From: JAGVSR01 sp963778225
GTDB taxonomy: Bacteria > Pseudomonadota > Alphaproteobacteria > Rhizobiales > Hyphomicrobiaceae
DNA: 64,000 nt
Reading direction: 5' to 3'
Assembly (NCBI GenBank): GCA_963778225.1
Contig: CAVZTR010000002.1
Location: forward strand, 274,883-338,882
Below are positions 62,233-64,000 of the stretch, piece by piece. Position numbers and translations under genes: made by a program. The notes beneath the pieces are model-generated. The model saw only the letters and a program-made list of their open reading frames with translations. It was not told where the DNA came from and made no database searches. Positions within the stretch are counted from its first letter, which is position 1. Each line of letters starts with the position of its first letter.

Positions 62233-64000
62233 TCAGGGAATGGCAAAAGCAGAGTTCAGGCTTGACGTGTGCGCGCCATTCAGATCGAACACGGCATCGA
62301 TCGCCGTCACTTTGACGAGGTGCTGATTGCTGATCCCGCCTGTCGCCGCCGTCCAGCCGAAGTGAACACTTTCGGAGCCACCAAAAAAGTCGTTTGTCAG
62401 GTCTCGGCTTATAGAACCCGTTTTCAGCGCATCGCGATCGAAAATATAGCTCAGCGTCTGAGTTTCGACGTCCCAGTTCACCTGAACTGAATGCCACCGG
62501 CCGTCTTCGACATTTCCTAGAGAAAGAAGGTTGGAAAGGGCAATGCCCGACCCGTCTGTATCGAAGAACGCCGCATGGTCGTCCTAATGTCCCCGGCTCT
62601 GGCGCCGTTATCATAGGTGTCAAATTCGATCGCCAATCCATTCAGAATGCCTAATGCGCCCAGCGCACTGCCGCGTCCGCCGTTCGCCTCGGCTCCTCTC
62701 GGATCATTGTGCAGCACGAAGGTCATTCCGTCCGCGCCGTTGTTGTTCGACCCGAGAAAAACATCGAAGCTGATCGAAAAATCGTGGCTGAGCTGAATGC
62801 GCTCATTGGACATGATGTTTCCGCTGACAGCCCTCAGGTCGCCCGTCAAACGGAACACGTTGGAAGATCCCAAGAAGCTGGCGTTACCGTTGAGATTCAC
62901 GTGGCCGGCTGGGTCGGATACATCGAACGGACCCTCAGCACGATCTCGCGATGTATCCTCAAAGACTGCGTCGACCGAGTTGATCTTGATTTGCTGCGCA
63001 TTCGTGGCGCGGGTGGTGGCCGCCGTAAAGCCGAAATAGGCGAAATCGGAGCCGCCGAGGAAGTCTTTGACGATATCGCGGTTCAACGTTCCGATTGTCG
63101 CGCCGTTGAATGTGTAGGTCAGCGTCTGTGTTTCGACGTCCCAAAACACTTCAACTTTGTGCCAGGCTCCGTTTTCGATATTTCCCAGGTCGACCGGGGT
63201 CGTGACCCTGCTGAGCGCTGCAGCGGCGTCCGTATCGAAGAAATTCGTGTGATCGGTCTGGAGGTCGCCCGACCTTCTTCCGCCGAATGCCGTGTCAAAT
63301 TCGATGCCCAGCCCATCCCGAATTCCGACGGTTCCAAAGGCACCTGTGCCGCGTCCCGCCGCATCCGCTCCATGGGGATCGTTGTGCAGCAGGAATGACA
63401 GGCCTTCGCCGCCTCTGTCATTGGTCCCGAAGAAAGCGTCGAAGGAGATAGCAAAGTCGTGCGACAGATCCACCCGCGAATTGGTCATGGCGCCGGCGCT
63501 TTGGTTCCCCGCGTTCTGGGTGAGTTCAAATACACCCAGGTGCGTGTCATACGCGGCACTGCCATTTAAGGTCATGAAGGACTGTGCTGCATCGGAGTAC
63601 ATCTCTCCGCCGATGCCGACGTTGATAGTCGCCGCCACGGACGGTGTGCCCTTGTCGTTGAATGCGAACAGCATCCAGTAGCCCGGGGTGACGAGATTGG
63701 CGTTATCGGGCAGGTCGACTGTGATCTTGCCATCCGCGCCGACAGTGAAGCTGAGGGTCAGCATGCGCGACTCGGGGTTCAGCGAGTGCGTGACGGCGCC
63801 ATACTTCACCAATGTCAGCCGACTAATGGCTGACGCGTCATCAACCGAGATTTGGAATTCTTGTCCTTGGGCGACGTCCGTGGGCGCGTCCACGATCGTC
63901 GGGCGCTCTGCCAGTTGTCCATTTTCATCGAACAAGTAGCCAGGCTTGAAGATCTCCCCGTTGAGATTATTGAGCGGGCCCGGCGCACCGCCGCCGAGCG
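62233..64000 (-). pseudogene. Galactose-oxidase-like protein with two L-type lectin domains, partial and frameshifted; probable T1SS substrate
   Basis: The minus-strand frame is open to the window edge, so the N-terminus is missing. It begins LNNLNGEIFKPGYLFDENGQ and LAERPTIVDAPTDV, then TLVKYGAVTHSLNPESRMLTL and LVTPGYWMLFAFNDKGTPS. These match the C-terminal early-set (DUF1929) domain of galactose oxidase-like copper enzymes. Two ConA/L-type lectin domains follow, each with DLSHDFAISFDAFFG or its variant, LSFLLHNDPHGADAAGRG-like loop, GLGIEFDT, FDTD and WDVETQTLTY. The second lectin is broken by one missing base near 62581, after which the other frame reads DHAAFFDTDGSGIALSNLLS to the stop at 62233. 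It lies upstream of the T1SS genes on the same strand, which suggests export by them. No RTX nonapeptides are visible. Confidence 0.75.

Overview
The window is a high-GC, gene-dense chromosome segment from an alphaproteobacterium, most likely of the order Hyphomicrobiales (Hyphomicrobium-like). This rests on gene content and order: an ispDF-type ispF end before cinA, paired periplasmic retropepsin-like proteases, a PleC-like kinase, a zeta-subunit-type ATPase inhibitor (DUF1476), the purC-purS-(small membrane gene)-purQ order, and an rlpA-dac-tmk-holB-metG-tatD-MBL run. No plasmid, prophage, IS element or CRISPR array is visible.

Layout. 1-4.7 kb: end of ispF, a MarR regulator, pncC/cinA, a secreted pentapeptide-repeat protein, a haem-c/DUF4384 protein and a UspA protein. 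4.8-12.6 kb: a MASE1 sensor kinase with a FixJ-like regulator, a ThDP enzyme of the acetolactate-synthase family, a PhnN-like protein without a P-loop, threonine ammonia-lyase and a beta-hydroxyacid dehydrogenase. 12.6-18.8 kb: Lrp regulator, uracil-DNA glycosylase, MBL hydrolase, SNase, PleC-like kinase, DUF1289 and two retropepsin-like proteases in tandem. 18.8-28.4 kb: phosphomannomutase/phosphoglucomutase, small membrane and secreted proteins, a beta-lactamase-like serine hydrolase, a frameshifted P1 peptidase, a PLA2-like secreted protein, TauE/SafE and DusA. 28.4-33.6 kb: a probable oxygen-responsive module with an FNR box, an Fnr-type regulator (frameshifted), a kinase/ATPase fusion and a Pat-type acyl-CoA synthetase/acetyltransferase. 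33.6-51.1 kb: AGCS symporter, periplasmic binding protein, purB, GST, hydrolase, ATPase inhibitor, purC-purS-x-y-purQ, an AAC(3)-I-like acetyltransferase, dnaB, alr, radA, cvpA, purF and an SDR. 51.2-58.5 kb: the minus-strand run MBL-tatD-metG-holB-tmk-dac-rlpA. 58.6-64 kb: a partly duplicated tRNA-Ser(UGA) locus, then a type I secretion pair (HlyD and ABC) with a probable substrate, a galactose-oxidase-like protein with two L-type lectin domains that runs off the window.

Four otherwise well-conserved reading frames (P1 peptidase, fnr, tatD, lectin protein) are each broken by one single-base frameshift. Spread across housekeeping and accessory genes, these look more like assembly or read errors than decay, though that cannot be settled from the sequence alone. 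The most interesting biology is the secreted oxidase-lectin with its transporter, the FNR-box-controlled module, the two extra genes between purS and purQ, the PhnN homologue lacking a P-loop, and the tandem duplication of the 5' half of tRNA-Ser.
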